Part shown: positions 8,713 through 17,579 of the stretch, one piece after another
How the letters are laid out: each line of letters begins with the position of its first letter
Numbering within the stretch: position 1 is the first letter of the stretch
Assembly (NCBI RefSeq): GCF_002646595.1
Contig: NZ_PDUD01000031.1
Location: forward strand, 124,001-188,000
DNA: 64,000 bases
Reading direction: 5' to 3'
Source of the DNA: Flavilitoribacter nigricans DSM 23189 = NBRC 102662
GTDB taxonomy: Bacteria; Bacteroidota; Bacteroidia; Chitinophagales; Saprospiraceae
The notes under the pieces: generated by a model
Told to the model about the DNA's origin: nothing
What the model saw: only the letters and a program-made list of their open reading frames with translations
Database searches by the model: none
Program-made: the position numbers and the translations under genes

Positions 8713-10545
8713 TTAGATGACGGAAAGTATATCGTCATCATCAAACTCCGTTGCGACCCGGCTCGGAGCCTCCTCCTGTAAGAGATCCTGCCGCACCAGC
8801 TCAAACTGCTGTAAGATCCGGGGATACATTCGCCCCGACACCTGAAGCGTATCCTTTTCATTTTCCATCCAATAGTAACAGAGGCCGGATTCCGTCCAGT
8901 GGGAAAAATGGTATAGTTTGGAATTGTATTCCCGGATCAGGGCATTCTCATCCAGGAAAAAAGGAGAAAGGTTGAGACTCTTATTCAGTGTCTCGCGGTA
9001 CAACAGCACCGATTCCATATCCGTGGACTCGGCCAATTCCTGCTGCCGGTCCCGTTCTCCGATATCCTGGTAGTTATTATCCAGTTCGACGATGATGTGC
9101 CGGTAGGCCTTGGGCGGCATGTGCTTCATCTGCTTCACTTCGATATGTTTCACGACCGCCATTTTATAATGAGCCAGAAAGTGAATGGCTTCCAAGAGCT
9201 GGGCCAGCCGTTGTTCCGCTTCCATGCCGTAGGCTTCGATCAGGCGTCCGGGGATGTCGTATTCCAGTTCGCTCCGCATCCGCTGAAAGAAATCATTGCA
9301 CTCGATCATCCGCTGATCTGTACTCCAGGATGGGCCAACCCGACCCAGCTCCTCCACGTAGCAGACCAGCTGATTGCGGGATATAATCCCCAGCAGGGCA
9401 TGCAGTAGCTGGAAATAGTCAAAGGTTTTTACCGCGATGGCGTTCAGTTCAAAAAAGGCCCGCAGCTGCAGGCGCTCGGCTTCGTTCAACTGTATACCTC
9501 CGGCCTTGCGATGGTGGTGATCCCAGATATCCGACAGCAGTATAAACGCCAGGAACTGCATGGTCTTCTGGTAGGTATTGACGGTCTGCGCCAATCTGGC
9601 CTCATCGTATTTCGCGGAATGACTACTGGAAAACAGGGCCCGCAAATGCACGCTGACCGGTGCCGGGTAGGCCCGCACCAGTGTGTCTTTCTTTTCGGCA
9701 TCCGTAGGCCGCCGGCTACTGTTGCCCGCTTTGCGCTCCTTGTGGATCTTACGGGCCAGTTCCTTGACGATCTCGCTTTCGCGAATGGCTTTCAGGCTTT
9801 CATTGACCAGCAGATCGTTTACCGGGCTTTCCCAGCGGTTTTTCCACTGTTCGGCGCCGAAGTTAACCTCCAGGGGAGATTCTACCGGCAATTTCCAGTC
9901 CAATACTTCCTCGCGGTCGGGACGATAATACAGCCCCCAGGGAATGGGTTCGGTAGCATGGAGCCGACTGAGATCGATCCCCCGTCCCAGCGGGCTTTCC
10001 TGAATATCCAGATCGTTGCGCGTGGTTTCGATAAAAGCGCGCGCCTTGCGAAAAGCTTCGCGGATCGTACTTCCGGCGGAAAGCGCCTGGTAGAACTGAG
10101 CGCCAAAGTGCTGGGCTTCCCGATCGTTGATCGGCACCCGGGTCGCGATGACGGCCGGCACGCCCTCGTCCAGCAGTACTTTTACCTGGCCGGCGGTGGC
10201 GCAGCCATTCAGAAAGACCAGTTTTAATTGATTTTGGGTACCCAGCAGGCCGGCAATGCCGCGCGCGTGGGCAGTCTGCACGACGCCTACTTCCCGTTCC
10301 AGTTGCAGACTTTCCCGGTCGGCATGTCCTCCGTAGTGGAAAATATGCAGGCGTTGGTGGTAGCGATTGACCAGATAGAAGATCTCCTCCGTAGAAGCGT
10401 GTTGCACATCCCGTAATTCCAGGTAATTCTTATCCACATGGTCCAGCAGCGCCTGCTTGATCGCTTTCTGTTCCGCCACGATCATGGGCAGGTAGTTATC
10501 CTGATCATTGGAAAAAGTAAGCAGCAATACGGGTTGGGTGACCAC
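8713..10545 (-). CDS. CHAT-domain (caspase-like) protein with long helical C-terminus, probable effector
   Basis: A 610-residue protein starting at a GTG codon; no in-frame ATG lies close upstream. A CHAT domain covers about residues 1-225. The catalytic dyad is visible: His74 in IFHYGGHADRESL and Cys115 in LVFLNGCATAGQ. The later conserved block VPAVIATRVPINDREAQHFG and WGLYYRPD also fit. Residues about 230-610 are mostly helical and match no family I recognise; an acidic tail (EFDDDDILSVI) ends the protein. CHAT proteins are clan CD cysteine peptidases related to caspases and separase. In STAND systems they serve as proteolytic effectors. The protein has no signal peptide, so it is cytoplasmic. 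It is the first gene of the three-gene minus-strand unit. The substrate is unknown. Confidence 0.85.
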   Translation of the reverse strand: MVTQPVLLLTFSNDQDNYLPMIVAEQKAIKQALLDHVDKNYLELRDVQHASTEEIFYLVNRYHQRLHIFHYGGHADRESLQLEREVGVVQTAHARGIAGLLGTQNQLKLVFLNGCATAGQVKVLLDEGVPAVIATRVPINDREAQHFGAQFYQALSAGSTIREAFRKARAFIETTRNDLDIQESPLGRGIDLSRLHATEPIPWGLYYRPDREEVLDWKLPVESPLEVNFGAEQWKNRWESPVNDLLVNESLKAIRESEIVKELARKIHKERKAGNSSRRPTDAEKKDTLVRAYPAPVSVHLRALFSSSHSAKYDEARLAQTVNTYQKTMQFLAFILLSDIWDHHHRKAGGIQLNEAERLQLRAFFELNAIAVKTFDYFQLLHALLGIISRNQLVCYVEELGRVGPSWSTDQRMIECNDFFQRMRSELEYDIPGRLIEAYGMEAEQRLAQLLEAIHFLAHYKMAVVKHIEVKQMKHMPPKAYRHIIVELDNNYQDIGERDRQQELAESTDMESVLLYRETLNKSLNLSPFFLDENALIREYNSKLYHFSHWTESGLCYYWMENEKDTLQVSGRMYPRILQQFELVRQDLLQEEAPSRVATEFDDDDILSVI

Positions 10546-10769
10546 TGATCTTCGGTTTCTTTTAGGTGAAAACAGCCGCTCTGAGCTTTACCTTAATCTG
10601 CCGGGACAACAAAAGGTTACCCCGCCCGATCCGGTGGTGATGGGCCATCTATAAGCGGAAGATAGCTAATTCCGGCCATTGACACCAGCGTGGTTCCGGT
10701 ACTGTGCCTACTTTTTTAGTGAATCGACGGGGAGAATGAGTGGATGAACTGTTGCAATGCCCGAAACGT

Positions 10770-11819
10770 TTAATCCAGCTTTACCAACCGCTTCGTCCAG
10801 ACCTGTCCATCCGGAGCCCGGAGTCGCAGCAGGTAGGTTGCCGCCGGCAGGTTGTTGAGGCTCAATTCCGGCGTGAATTGCTGTTCCCCTTCCGTCAGCT
10901 CCAGTACCGAATCATCCAGCAGCTTCCCGGAAAGGTCAAAAAGGTGCAGCTGATAAGCTCCCGAAGCGGGTGCCTGGAAGCGGACGTTCAACGCCTCCCG
11001 GAACGGATTGGGAGCAATGGTCAGCGTGGGATCGATAATCTCCTCCTGATAAGGTTCTGCCCTGGGAGCGATCCGGGTGTAGACCACCGAACTGATGCCA
11101 CCGAGGACCATAGGATCACCATGGTTACTGTTCGCAACGACGGCTACTTCCTGCAGCAGGTATTGCTTATCCTGCAGTTGTACGTCCAGGCTCAATTCGT
11201 CCGCCAGTTGTTGGCGGTCAAAAGTGAAAGTCCGGGCTTCAAAACCGATGAAACTGACGTCAACCGCTACATTTTCCAGTTCGTCCGGGATCGTCAATAC
11301 GAACTGACCGTCCATATCACTCACCGTTCCGTTGCCGAAACCGACGATCCGGACATTGGCCCCGATCAGGGGCTCACCCCGGGTATCGGTCACCTGCCCG
11401 GTAATTTTCATTTTTCCCACAATGGGGCTATCACAACTTTTCAATGAAGCTCCCGTTTGCAATTCCGGGACCGGTGGCGGCAGCGGTGTTTCCAACACCT
11501 GTCCGGCCACCGCATGTCCGCCCAGCAATAAGCCACCGATCAAAGCGGCCGTACGCCAGGGAGCGATCCGGGAGGTGGGTGCCGCGGGATAAAAAGTATA
11601 CACCTGGCGAAGCTGATCGCGCCGGAAACGGCCACAAATATTTTGTGGTTGCTTGCTAAAGAAATGGATGAGTTCCGCATCAGTAGCCTCGGAAAAGTCG
11701 CGCACCGTTTTGGTGCACTGGTGGCAATAACGGCCTTGTTTGCGAGGCTCCATGTCACCCCAGCTTTCTCCGCAGGGCTGATCGAGTTTGATCTTCAGGT
11801 AATGGGTCTGTTTTTTCAT
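10770..11819 (-). CDS. Carboxypeptidase-regulatory-like domain protein with N-terminal Cys motif and T9SS tail
   Basis: I place the start at the ATG at 11819 (MKKQTHYLKI), giving 349 residues, because homologues with this N-terminus begin at such a Met; the frame is open further upstream. Residues 1-75 hold a conserved Bacteroidota motif with Cys16, Cys32-x-x-Cys35 and Cys62, which may bind metal. A hydrophobic segment follows at about 88-105 (TAALIGGLLLGGHAVAG). A CarboxypepD_reg-like beta-sandwich spans about 138-205 (KITGQVTDTRGEPLIGANV, TVSDMDGQFVLTIP). A type A T9SS sorting domain occupies about 265-349 (IAPNPFREALNVRF, NLPAATYLLRL, KRLVKLD). A sorting domain behind an 85-residue cytoplasmic-type N-terminus is unusual. 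It follows the unknown exported protein by 85 bp. The specific role is unknown. Confidence 0.8.
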   Translation of the reverse strand: MKKQTHYLKIKLDQPCGESWGDMEPRKQGRYCHQCTKTVRDFSEATDAELIHFFSKQPQNICGRFRRDQLRQVYTFYPAAPTSRIAPWRTAALIGGLLLGGHAVAGQVLETPLPPPVPELQTGASLKSCDSPIVGKMKITGQVTDTRGEPLIGANVRIVGFGNGTVSDMDGQFVLTIPDELENVAVDVSFIGFEARTFTFDRQQLADELSLDVQLQDKQYLLQEVAVVANSNHGDPMVLGGISSVVYTRIAPRAEPYQEEIIDPTLTIAPNPFREALNVRFQAPASGAYQLHLFDLSGKLLDDSVLELTEGEQQFTPELSLNNLPAATYLLRLRAPDGQVWTKRLVKLD

Positions 11820-11877
11820 TGATCTCGGATTTAAGGTTTTCCCTTTAGAGATGCCGGACCGTGCCCGATTACACAAA

Positions 11878-11898
11878 CCGGCAGGCTTTTTTTGCCGG
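11878..11898 (-). terminator. Possible weak terminator after the unknown exported protein gene
   Basis: CCGGCA at 11878-11883 pairs with TGCCGG at 11893-11898. On the minus strand the stem is followed by TTTGTGT. It starts 6 bp past the stop codon of the upstream minus-strand gene. The T-tract is short, so read-through into the next gene is likely. Confidence 0.35.
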
Positions 11899-11904
11899 AT
11901 CGTT

Positions 11905-12903
11905 CTAATTTTCTTCCGCAAAATAGACCTCCAGATAAGCAGGAACCGGATAGTCCAGAAAGCATTCGAGCCGGCCGTCCCGTTCCCGGCAATCCAGTTG
12001 TTCGGGATCCCAGGTCGACTTTTTTAGCAGATGCGGATCGTATACCTTTTTAAATTTGCGGATGCTTTCCAGCACCGTCTCATCGGCACCGGATATCGAC
12101 TCCCAACAACGGTAGGCCTGACCGATAAGCAGTTGTTTTTCCGGTAGGGAAAGTCCATCATTCTGCCCCATACTCACCAGATAGATCATGCCGTGTATCA
12201 GATGAAGCTGGTCCGCATCGGGATATTTTTCGAGTGCACCGGTGATCGTTCGCAGGGCGCTTTCGCAATCTTCGAATAAATACGCCTCGGTTTTGGCTTT
12301 GCTACCGGCCAGCATAATTCCGGTTTCCCGGTCTTCTACCTCCAACTGCCGGCTATCGAAAAAGCGTAAAAATTCAGCCTGCTGGGGATAGAGATAGCGC
12401 TTGTCAATCCGGGCGGGGATCAATGGAGAAAGAACCTGCAAGCTGTCATTTACCCGCACCTGAAATCTCAATTGGGTCAGGTACGGCCCCGATGAAGGCA
12501 ATTGCTCATTCAGCCAGAGGTAGTGATCCGGAGGTAAGTTGACTGCATATTTTGTGTGTATGTAACAACTGCTCAGTTGGGGTGGATTCAATACGACCCA
12601 GGTTTCCGTCTCTTGGTTGTCCGCAACAAATTCGATCTCCAGATGAGCAGCTGCTCCATCCGACCAAAGCGGGACCAGTAGCGTATCGGCGGTGCGATTG
12701 ATCAGAAAGGCAATGATGGCGCGGGTCGAATCCACCGCCTTATACTTCAACAAGATCGAATCTTTCGGATAATTTTCCGGCTGCTCCAGCGGCATCAGTT
12801 TTTTATACTGTGCGAACGGCTGCCCCACGCCCGGCGGAATTAGCCATAAAAACATAACCGGCAAGATCAGATAATGCAATCCCTTCATAAATCTATATTT
12901 CAT
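11905..12903 (-). CDS. Exported protein of unknown function
   Basis: I choose the ATG at 12903 (332 residues; the next Met is at 12888). Only these starts give a signal peptide (MKGLHYLILPVMFLWLIPPGVGQ), and the longer frame would overlap psuG. Residues about 30-150 look beta-rich, with an immunoglobulin-like pattern (IIAFLINRTADTLLVPLW, LEIEFVADNQETETWVVL). Residues about 190-300 are helical and resemble TPR packing (CESALRTITGALEKYPDADQ, IYLVSMGQNDGLS). I recognise no family. It is divergent from psuG across a 121-bp gap, and co-directional with the regulatory-domain gene that follows. Confidence 0.7.
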   Translation of the reverse strand: MKYRFMKGLHYLILPVMFLWLIPPGVGQPFAQYKKLMPLEQPENYPKDSILLKYKAVDSTRAIIAFLINRTADTLLVPLWSDGAAAHLEIEFVADNQETETWVVLNPPQLSSCYIHTKYAVNLPPDHYLWLNEQLPSSGPYLTQLRFQVRVNDSLQVLSPLIPARIDKRYLYPQQAEFLRFFDSRQLEVEDRETGIMLAGSKAKTEAYLFEDCESALRTITGALEKYPDADQLHLIHGMIYLVSMGQNDGLSLPEKQLLIGQAYRCWESISGADETVLESIRKFKKVYDPHLLKKSTWDPEQLDCRERDGRLECFLDYPVPAYLEVYFAEEN

Positions 12904-13024
12904 TGCGAGAGCGTTTGCTTCCTGTATAAATGATGCCGGGTAGTGGATTCCTGGTGTGCGAAACGGCATTCCAGTCCGCTTGCGTTGCATGAGCTCAGCA
13001 GGATGATTATTTTTGCCGCCAACA

Positions 13025-13963
13025 ATGATCAAACCCATGCCCGTACATCCATACTTAGACCTTTCCGAAGAAGTACAGACCGCTCTGGCGGAAAAACGCC
13101 CATTGGTCGCCCTCGAATCCACGATCATCTCCCACGGTATGCCCTATCCGCAAAATGTGGAAACGGCCCTGAAAGTAGAACGTACCGTTCGGAAAAACCG
13201 GGCGATCCCCGCAACCATCGCTATCCTGGACGGGAGGATCAAAGTGGGGCTTCAGTCCGGGCAACTCGAGCAACTGGGGCGAGGCGGCACGGTGATCCCC
13301 AAAGTCAGCCGCCGGGACCTGCCCATCATACTGGCGAAAGGTTCACACGGAGCCACAACGGTAGCGTCCACCATGATCATTGCCGAAATGGCGGGAATCA
13401 GCGTGTTCGGCACGGGTGGTATCGGTGGAGTGCACCGGGATGCCCCCACGAGTATGGACATTTCCGCCGACCTGCAGGAACTGGCCCGCACTCCGGTGGC
13501 TGTCGTTTGCGCGGGTGCCAAATCTATTCTGGACCTCGGCCTCACCCTGGAGTACCTGGAGACCCACGGGGTGCCGGTCATCGGCTACAAAACGAGCGAA
13601 TTCCCGGCTTTCTTCACCCGAAAAAGCGGACTGGAAGTTGACTGCCGGCTGGATGGTCCCAAAGCGATCGCCGAAGTCATGCGCACCAAATGGGAACTGG
13701 GACTCGGCGGCGGAATGGTAGTTGCCAACCCCATTCCGGAAGAGGCTTCTCTGCCTAAAAAATGGATCGATGCCGTTATTGATCAGGCCGTTTCCGAAGC
13801 CAGCGGCCGGGGCATCACGGGTAAGGACATCACACCCTTTCTGCTGAGCCGGATCGAACAGCTCAGTAAGGGTAAAAGCCTGAAAGCCAATATCCAACTG
13901 GTACTGAGTAATGTCGCGCTAGCCGCAAAGATCGCCCGGGCCTACAGCAGTCTGACCGAATAA
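13025..13963 (+). CDS. psuG: Pseudouridine-5'-phosphate glycosidase
   Basis: PsuG reversibly splits pseudouridine 5'-phosphate into uracil and ribose 5-phosphate in the cytoplasm, a step in pseudouridine breakdown. The sequence follows the family end to end: VALESTIISHGMPYPQNVET near the N-terminus, TKVSRRDLP-type motif (PKVSRRDLPIILAKGSHGA), TTVASTMIIAEMAGI, FGTGGIGGVHR, CAGAKSILDLGLTLEYLETH and GMVVANPIPEE. The length, about 312 residues, is normal. A TTG at 13013 is in frame, but ATG at 13025 or 13037 fits the family better; I take 13025. No pseudouridine kinase (psuK) or nucleoside transporter lies beside it, so the partner must be elsewhere. Confidence 0.95.
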   Translation: MIKPMPVHPYLDLSEEVQTALAEKRPLVALESTIISHGMPYPQNVETALKVERTVRKNRAIPATIAILDGRIKVGLQSGQLEQLGRGGTVIPKVSRRDLPIILAKGSHGATTVASTMIIAEMAGISVFGTGGIGGVHRDAPTSMDISADLQELARTPVAVVCAGAKSILDLGLTLEYLETHGVPVIGYKTSEFPAFFTRKSGLEVDCRLDGPKAIAEVMRTKWELGLGGGMVVANPIPEEASLPKKWIDAVIDQAVSEASGRGITGKDITPFLLSRIEQLSKGKSLKANIQLVLSNVALAAKIARAYSSLTE

Positions 13964-13992
13964 AGTTCCGACCTGGCTATAGGTCCATCCTC

Positions 13993-16083
13993 CTACTCCG
14001 TTCCCGATCGGCGACGAATGATCCGGAGATCGTCCATCCACACCGAATCTATGACCGGGTTCCAGATGTAGACCTGGAGGGTATTCGGGCTGTAATTATA
14101 CGGCACCGTCAATTCGTGTCGCAGGCGCCTCCAGCCTTTATCACTTTCTTCATCTACAAAGTAGCGCTCAAAACTGTGCAATTGCTCCACGTCGGGTGCC
14201 CGGATCACCGTACCGGCCGAACCGGAATTGCCCCGGCGCCAGGCGGTAATCGTGATCTGCTCGCAGGCTTCCACACTGTCCAGTTGAATGGACAGGCCGT
14301 AGGGATGTTCGGGTGTCAGCAAAACGGATCGTCTCCCACTGAAGGCAACGGTCGAATCCAACTTGCCCCCGATACTGAATTGATAGCGGCCGTCATCGGA
14401 TTGCACACTGCCCGCTTCACCGGTCCTTTCCAGATCGGTAAAGAGGGTATCCATCCGGATAAGAACGGGTCGGCGCAGTACGGCCAGGCTGTCGCCCAGT
14501 GGGTCCAGCCAGGTATGGGTCGGTACCCTTTTGATCACTTCGAAGCAGTCGAAAGCATCTTTGCCCAACAAGTATACATCCTCATTGACAAACCACCAGG
14601 ACTTTGAGTCCGAACCGGAAGGATTTTTGGGGCCGGTCTCGTACCAGCCGTTAAATTCAAAACCTCCGTCGATCAGGCGGGGGCTGATCCCCTGCCCGAC
14701 CACCAGTTCGTCCAGAGCCGTCCAGCGCGCGCGCTGCCAGGCGTGATAATCACGGGTAGCCACCAGGGAATAGAGCGCCAGGATTGAAAGCGTCAGGCCG
14801 CCGATGATCCGCGGCAACCGTCCGGGAGTTCGTTCGGCTGTAGGGCACAGCAGAATGATTAATAAGGGATAGACCGGTAAAAAATAGCGGTCGAATTTAT
14901 TGGCATCGATCAGAATAAAGCAGGAATAGGCCAGCAACAGTAACAAAACGGCCAGTTTCCACAGTCGGATCCCGGAAAGATCACGCCATGCCTTCCGCCC
15001 GATCCAGGCCTGTTTACCGGCGTAGTACAAAAGCGCGACCGATGCCGGGAAAACCAGTTCCTGTAGCCACAACCAAGCCGCAGCGGGGATCTCCCGCGCC
15101 GGATTAAATCCTTTCTCGATATCGGCCAGCGGCATCGGACCGAAACCCAGGCCTAAAAACAGATTACCAACCGGGATCAGATCGTAGGAATAAGCGTAAA
15201 AATAGCCGCAGATGAAGGTAGCAAACGCCAGGATCAAAAGATCGGCTCTTTTTCGCCGGAAACCGTAGTCCAGTATAGCCAGCAGCGGGATCAGAAAAAT
15301 ACTCCAGTAGAATAAATGGGCTCCGCCGCGCTGCTGGAGTTGCACGCCCATAAAATAGGTATTCAGTTTATCCAGTAAAGATTCCGGTCGGCCGAAAGGC
15401 GGAGGTAGCCCCACGGTAGCTTCCATGTAGGCGGTATAGCCGTAAAGGGAAAGAAAACTGATGCCGGCAATGGCCGCTGCCAGTAAGATGTGTTTAGGGC
15501 GACGGCTCTTCAGCACAAGCACGGCACTGAAAATAAGCGGAACGATCAGGGCCAGCTGACGGGTCAGAATGGCGGCCACCGAAAACAGGAGCGCCAGTGC
15601 CCAATCCCGGTAACGATCCTCATCCAGCGCCTTTTTGAAGAACAGCAGGGCCGAGATGATCATGGTCAAAAACGGGACATCCGTCATGAAGGAAAAGGAA
15701 AGGAGCAGGAAGAAGGGATTGAATAGCAAAACGCCCACGGCCAGGCGGCGCGACCAGGTATTCCGGACGAAACTTTTCAGCAGTTCCAGAAAGACCAGGC
15801 TGCCGATGATCGCCATACACAGAGTGGACAGGCGCAGTACCGTAAAGGAGAAACCGAATAGCCAGCAAAACAGGCTGCCCCACATAACGTGGGTAAAAAG
15901 GGTCATACCCGGCCAGAACCCGAGGTCATAAACCCCGGTTTCCACAAACCGTTTGACGATCTGGGCGTAGGCCCAGTCATCATTTATCGGATAGTTTCCG
16001 ACGGGGTTGACGAACAACAGGATCAGGATCCAGACTCCCAATAAGAGCGGCACATCGGACCGGTCCGATTTCAAAAGGTACAT
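13993..16083 (-). CDS. Membrane glycosyltransferase, GT39/ArnT-like, with C-terminal carbohydrate-binding-like domain
   Basis: A 696-residue protein with about 13 hydrophobic helices in residues 11-450. The first periplasmic loop carries YPINDDWAYA, with the acidic pair Asp35-Asp36 expected for the GT-C/PMT catalytic loop. These enzymes transfer sugars from polyprenyl-phosphate donors to lipids or proteins on the outer face of the inner membrane. The soluble C-terminal part (about 460-696) is unusual: its last 150 residues form a beta-sandwich pattern ending in VWMDDLRII, reminiscent of CBM4/9-type carbohydrate-binding domains. The gene stands alone, convergent with psuG 29 bp away. The acceptor is unknown; surface glycans or T9SS-linked glycosylation are possible. 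Confidence 0.8.
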   Translation of the reverse strand: MYLLKSDRSDVPLLLGVWILILLFVNPVGNYPINDDWAYAQIVKRFVETGVYDLGFWPGMTLFTHVMWGSLFCWLFGFSFTVLRLSTLCMAIIGSLVFLELLKSFVRNTWSRRLAVGVLLFNPFFLLLSFSFMTDVPFLTMIISALLFFKKALDEDRYRDWALALLFSVAAILTRQLALIVPLIFSAVLVLKSRRPKHILLAAAIAGISFLSLYGYTAYMEATVGLPPPFGRPESLLDKLNTYFMGVQLQQRGGAHLFYWSIFLIPLLAILDYGFRRKRADLLILAFATFICGYFYAYSYDLIPVGNLFLGLGFGPMPLADIEKGFNPAREIPAAAWLWLQELVFPASVALLYYAGKQAWIGRKAWRDLSGIRLWKLAVLLLLLAYSCFILIDANKFDRYFLPVYPLLIILLCPTAERTPGRLPRIIGGLTLSILALYSLVATRDYHAWQRARWTALDELVVGQGISPRLIDGGFEFNGWYETGPKNPSGSDSKSWWFVNEDVYLLGKDAFDCFEVIKRVPTHTWLDPLGDSLAVLRRPVLIRMDTLFTDLERTGEAGSVQSDDGRYQFSIGGKLDSTVAFSGRRSVLLTPEHPYGLSIQLDSVEACEQITITAWRRGNSGSAGTVIRAPDVEQLHSFERYFVDEESDKGWRRLRHELTVPYNYSPNTLQVYIWNPVIDSVWMDDLRIIRRRSGTE

Positions 16084-16493
16084 AGCTGTTCATTTATAGA
16101 GGGCGCTGCCCGGTTTGGCCGGGCATCCGAGGTATTTTCCCCAAAGATAAAATTAGCACATAAATACGAAGTTGGTCCATCTTTAGCCCAGATATGCCGG
16201 ATAGGATAGCCCGCTTACATTGACACAAAAGACCCGCTGAAGGCTTCAGCAGCAGGAAGTTCACTAAAATCTGCACCTGTTCTCCGTTTGGGATACTTTC
16301 CTTACCTTCGTACTCATTTTTGAAAAACCGGTAGATCAAAGGCAATACAGGTAAGTCCTTGAGACGTTGAAGAGTTGGACGTTTTGGATTCCGGCAGCTT
16401 CACCGCTCAGCGTTCCATCGATCTCGTCCGACACGCATTGCCTAACCATCTACCCCAACAGGCCGAAGGGGAAAAGGCCTGCCAGTTAATAGC
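16084..16493. other. Intergenic region between the glycosyltransferase and ruvA
   Basis: About 410 bp that must hold two divergent promoters. One G+C hairpin is visible at 16108-16124 (GCCCGG/CCGGGC) in the leader of the glycosyltransferase gene. No conserved open frame is visible; short frames here lack family resemblance. Confidence 0.5.
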
Positions 16494-17087
16494 ATGATTA
16501 CGTACATCAAAGGAGAGATAACTTTTAAAACGCCCACCTTCATTGTGGTGGAGACGGGTGGCCTCGGTTATCACATCAACATCAGCCTGCATACTTATAC
16601 CCAGATCGAAAAAATGGAAAGGGTGAAGATCCTGACCCATTTGCAGATCAAGGAGGACAGTCATACCCTGTACGGCTTTGCGGAAGCCGACGAACGCACC
16701 CTTTTCGTACAACTGATCAGTGTTTCCGGTATCGGTACCAGTACCGCTCAGGTACTCCTATCGGCCATGAACCCGGACGAACTGAAAAGCGCCATCATCA
16801 GTGAAGACCTCGTTGCCTTCAAGCGGGTGAAGGGTGTAGGGCCCAAAACGGCCAAACGCATCATCCTCGATCTGAAGGATAAAGTAATGAAAGAAAGTGG
16901 GGATACGGGATTAACTTTCTCGCCTCAGGACAATACCGTGCGCGATGAGGCGTTATCTGCTTTGGTAACTTTAGGTTACAACCGCATTCAGGTGCAAAAA
17001 GTGCTCAATAAGATTTTGAAACAACAGTCCGGCATTTCCAGTGTAGAGGCCCTGGTCAGGGTAGCTCTCAAACAAATGTCCGGATAA
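16494..17087 (+). CDS. ruvA: Holliday junction branch migration complex subunit RuvA
   Basis: A 197-residue protein of normal length. The OB-fold domain I (about 1-64) begins MITYIKGEI and includes ETGGLGYHINIS. Domain II (about 65-140) has the two helix-hairpin-helix motifs, SVSGIGTSTAQVLLS and RVKGVGPKTAKRIILDLK. A flexible linker follows, and domain III (about 150-197) contains DEALSALVTLGYN. RuvA tetramers bind four-way junctions and load the RuvB motor. The gene lies just upstream of sprA, an arrangement I recall from other Bacteroidota. The 492-bp gap suggests sprA has its own promoter. Confidence 0.97.
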   Translation: MITYIKGEITFKTPTFIVVETGGLGYHINISLHTYTQIEKMERVKILTHLQIKEDSHTLYGFAEADERTLFVQLISVSGIGTSTAQVLLSAMNPDELKSAIISEDLVAFKRVKGVGPKTAKRIILDLKDKVMKESGDTGLTFSPQDNTVRDEALSALVTLGYNRIQVQKVLNKILKQQSGISSVEALVRVALKQMSG

Positions 17088-17579
17088 GAGCTTGCTTAGA
17101 TCTCTTTCGCCTTTGCGGGGGAATGTAAACAATCTCAATATTGCGCTTCGCAAACTTGTCATCCTCCTGAAACCCTTTGCCGATATACTAAATCATAAAT
17201 TCTCAAATGAGAAATCGGATCGCCGATCAGTTGAGGCTATTTTATTAGACAACCTCTGGCACAATTTCTTGAACAATTTCCGAAAGTACGCAGCGAATAG
17301 CTTTTGTCATTGTCATTAAAGTTGTCAACCGGTTGAAAAAATCCTCACAATGCAATCCGCCCCTATGCATCCCTCCTTTCCCCCAGACCAAGAGCAAACC
17401 TATGTTGTATGTAGTCCTGGCGAGGAACGTCGGATGAATTTTCGATTGATGTTAATTTTTTGACTGTCAGAAAATAAGGAACGATTCAAACGTTTAAGGG
17501 AAGAAACGAAAAAGAAATCTTCCCGGGAATGCTCCCGGATTTTTAATCGCGCATTCCAGATAGAATCCCGTGTTGAATT
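17088..17579. other. Long leader between ruvA and sprA
   Basis: 492 bp, more AT-rich than the flanking genes. It probably contains the sprA promoter and leader. No typical -33/-7 pair with correct spacing, no terminator with a T-tract and no credible coding frame were recognised. Confidence 0.5.

Noticed and set aside
11820-11921. N-terminal extension of the regulatory-domain protein
   Set aside because: The basic 34-residue extension is not typical of the family and would run into the end of the upstream gene.
12904-13128. N-terminal extension of the unknown exported protein
   Set aside because: It would overlap psuG on the other strand and bury the signal peptide 75 residues inside.
16094-16345. 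An 83-residue minus-strand frame upstream of the glycosyltransferase
   Set aside because: No family resemblance and composition unlike the neighbouring genes; it lies in a divergent promoter region.
17092-17319. A 75-residue frame after ruvA
   Set aside because: AT-rich leader of sprA with no recognisable protein features.
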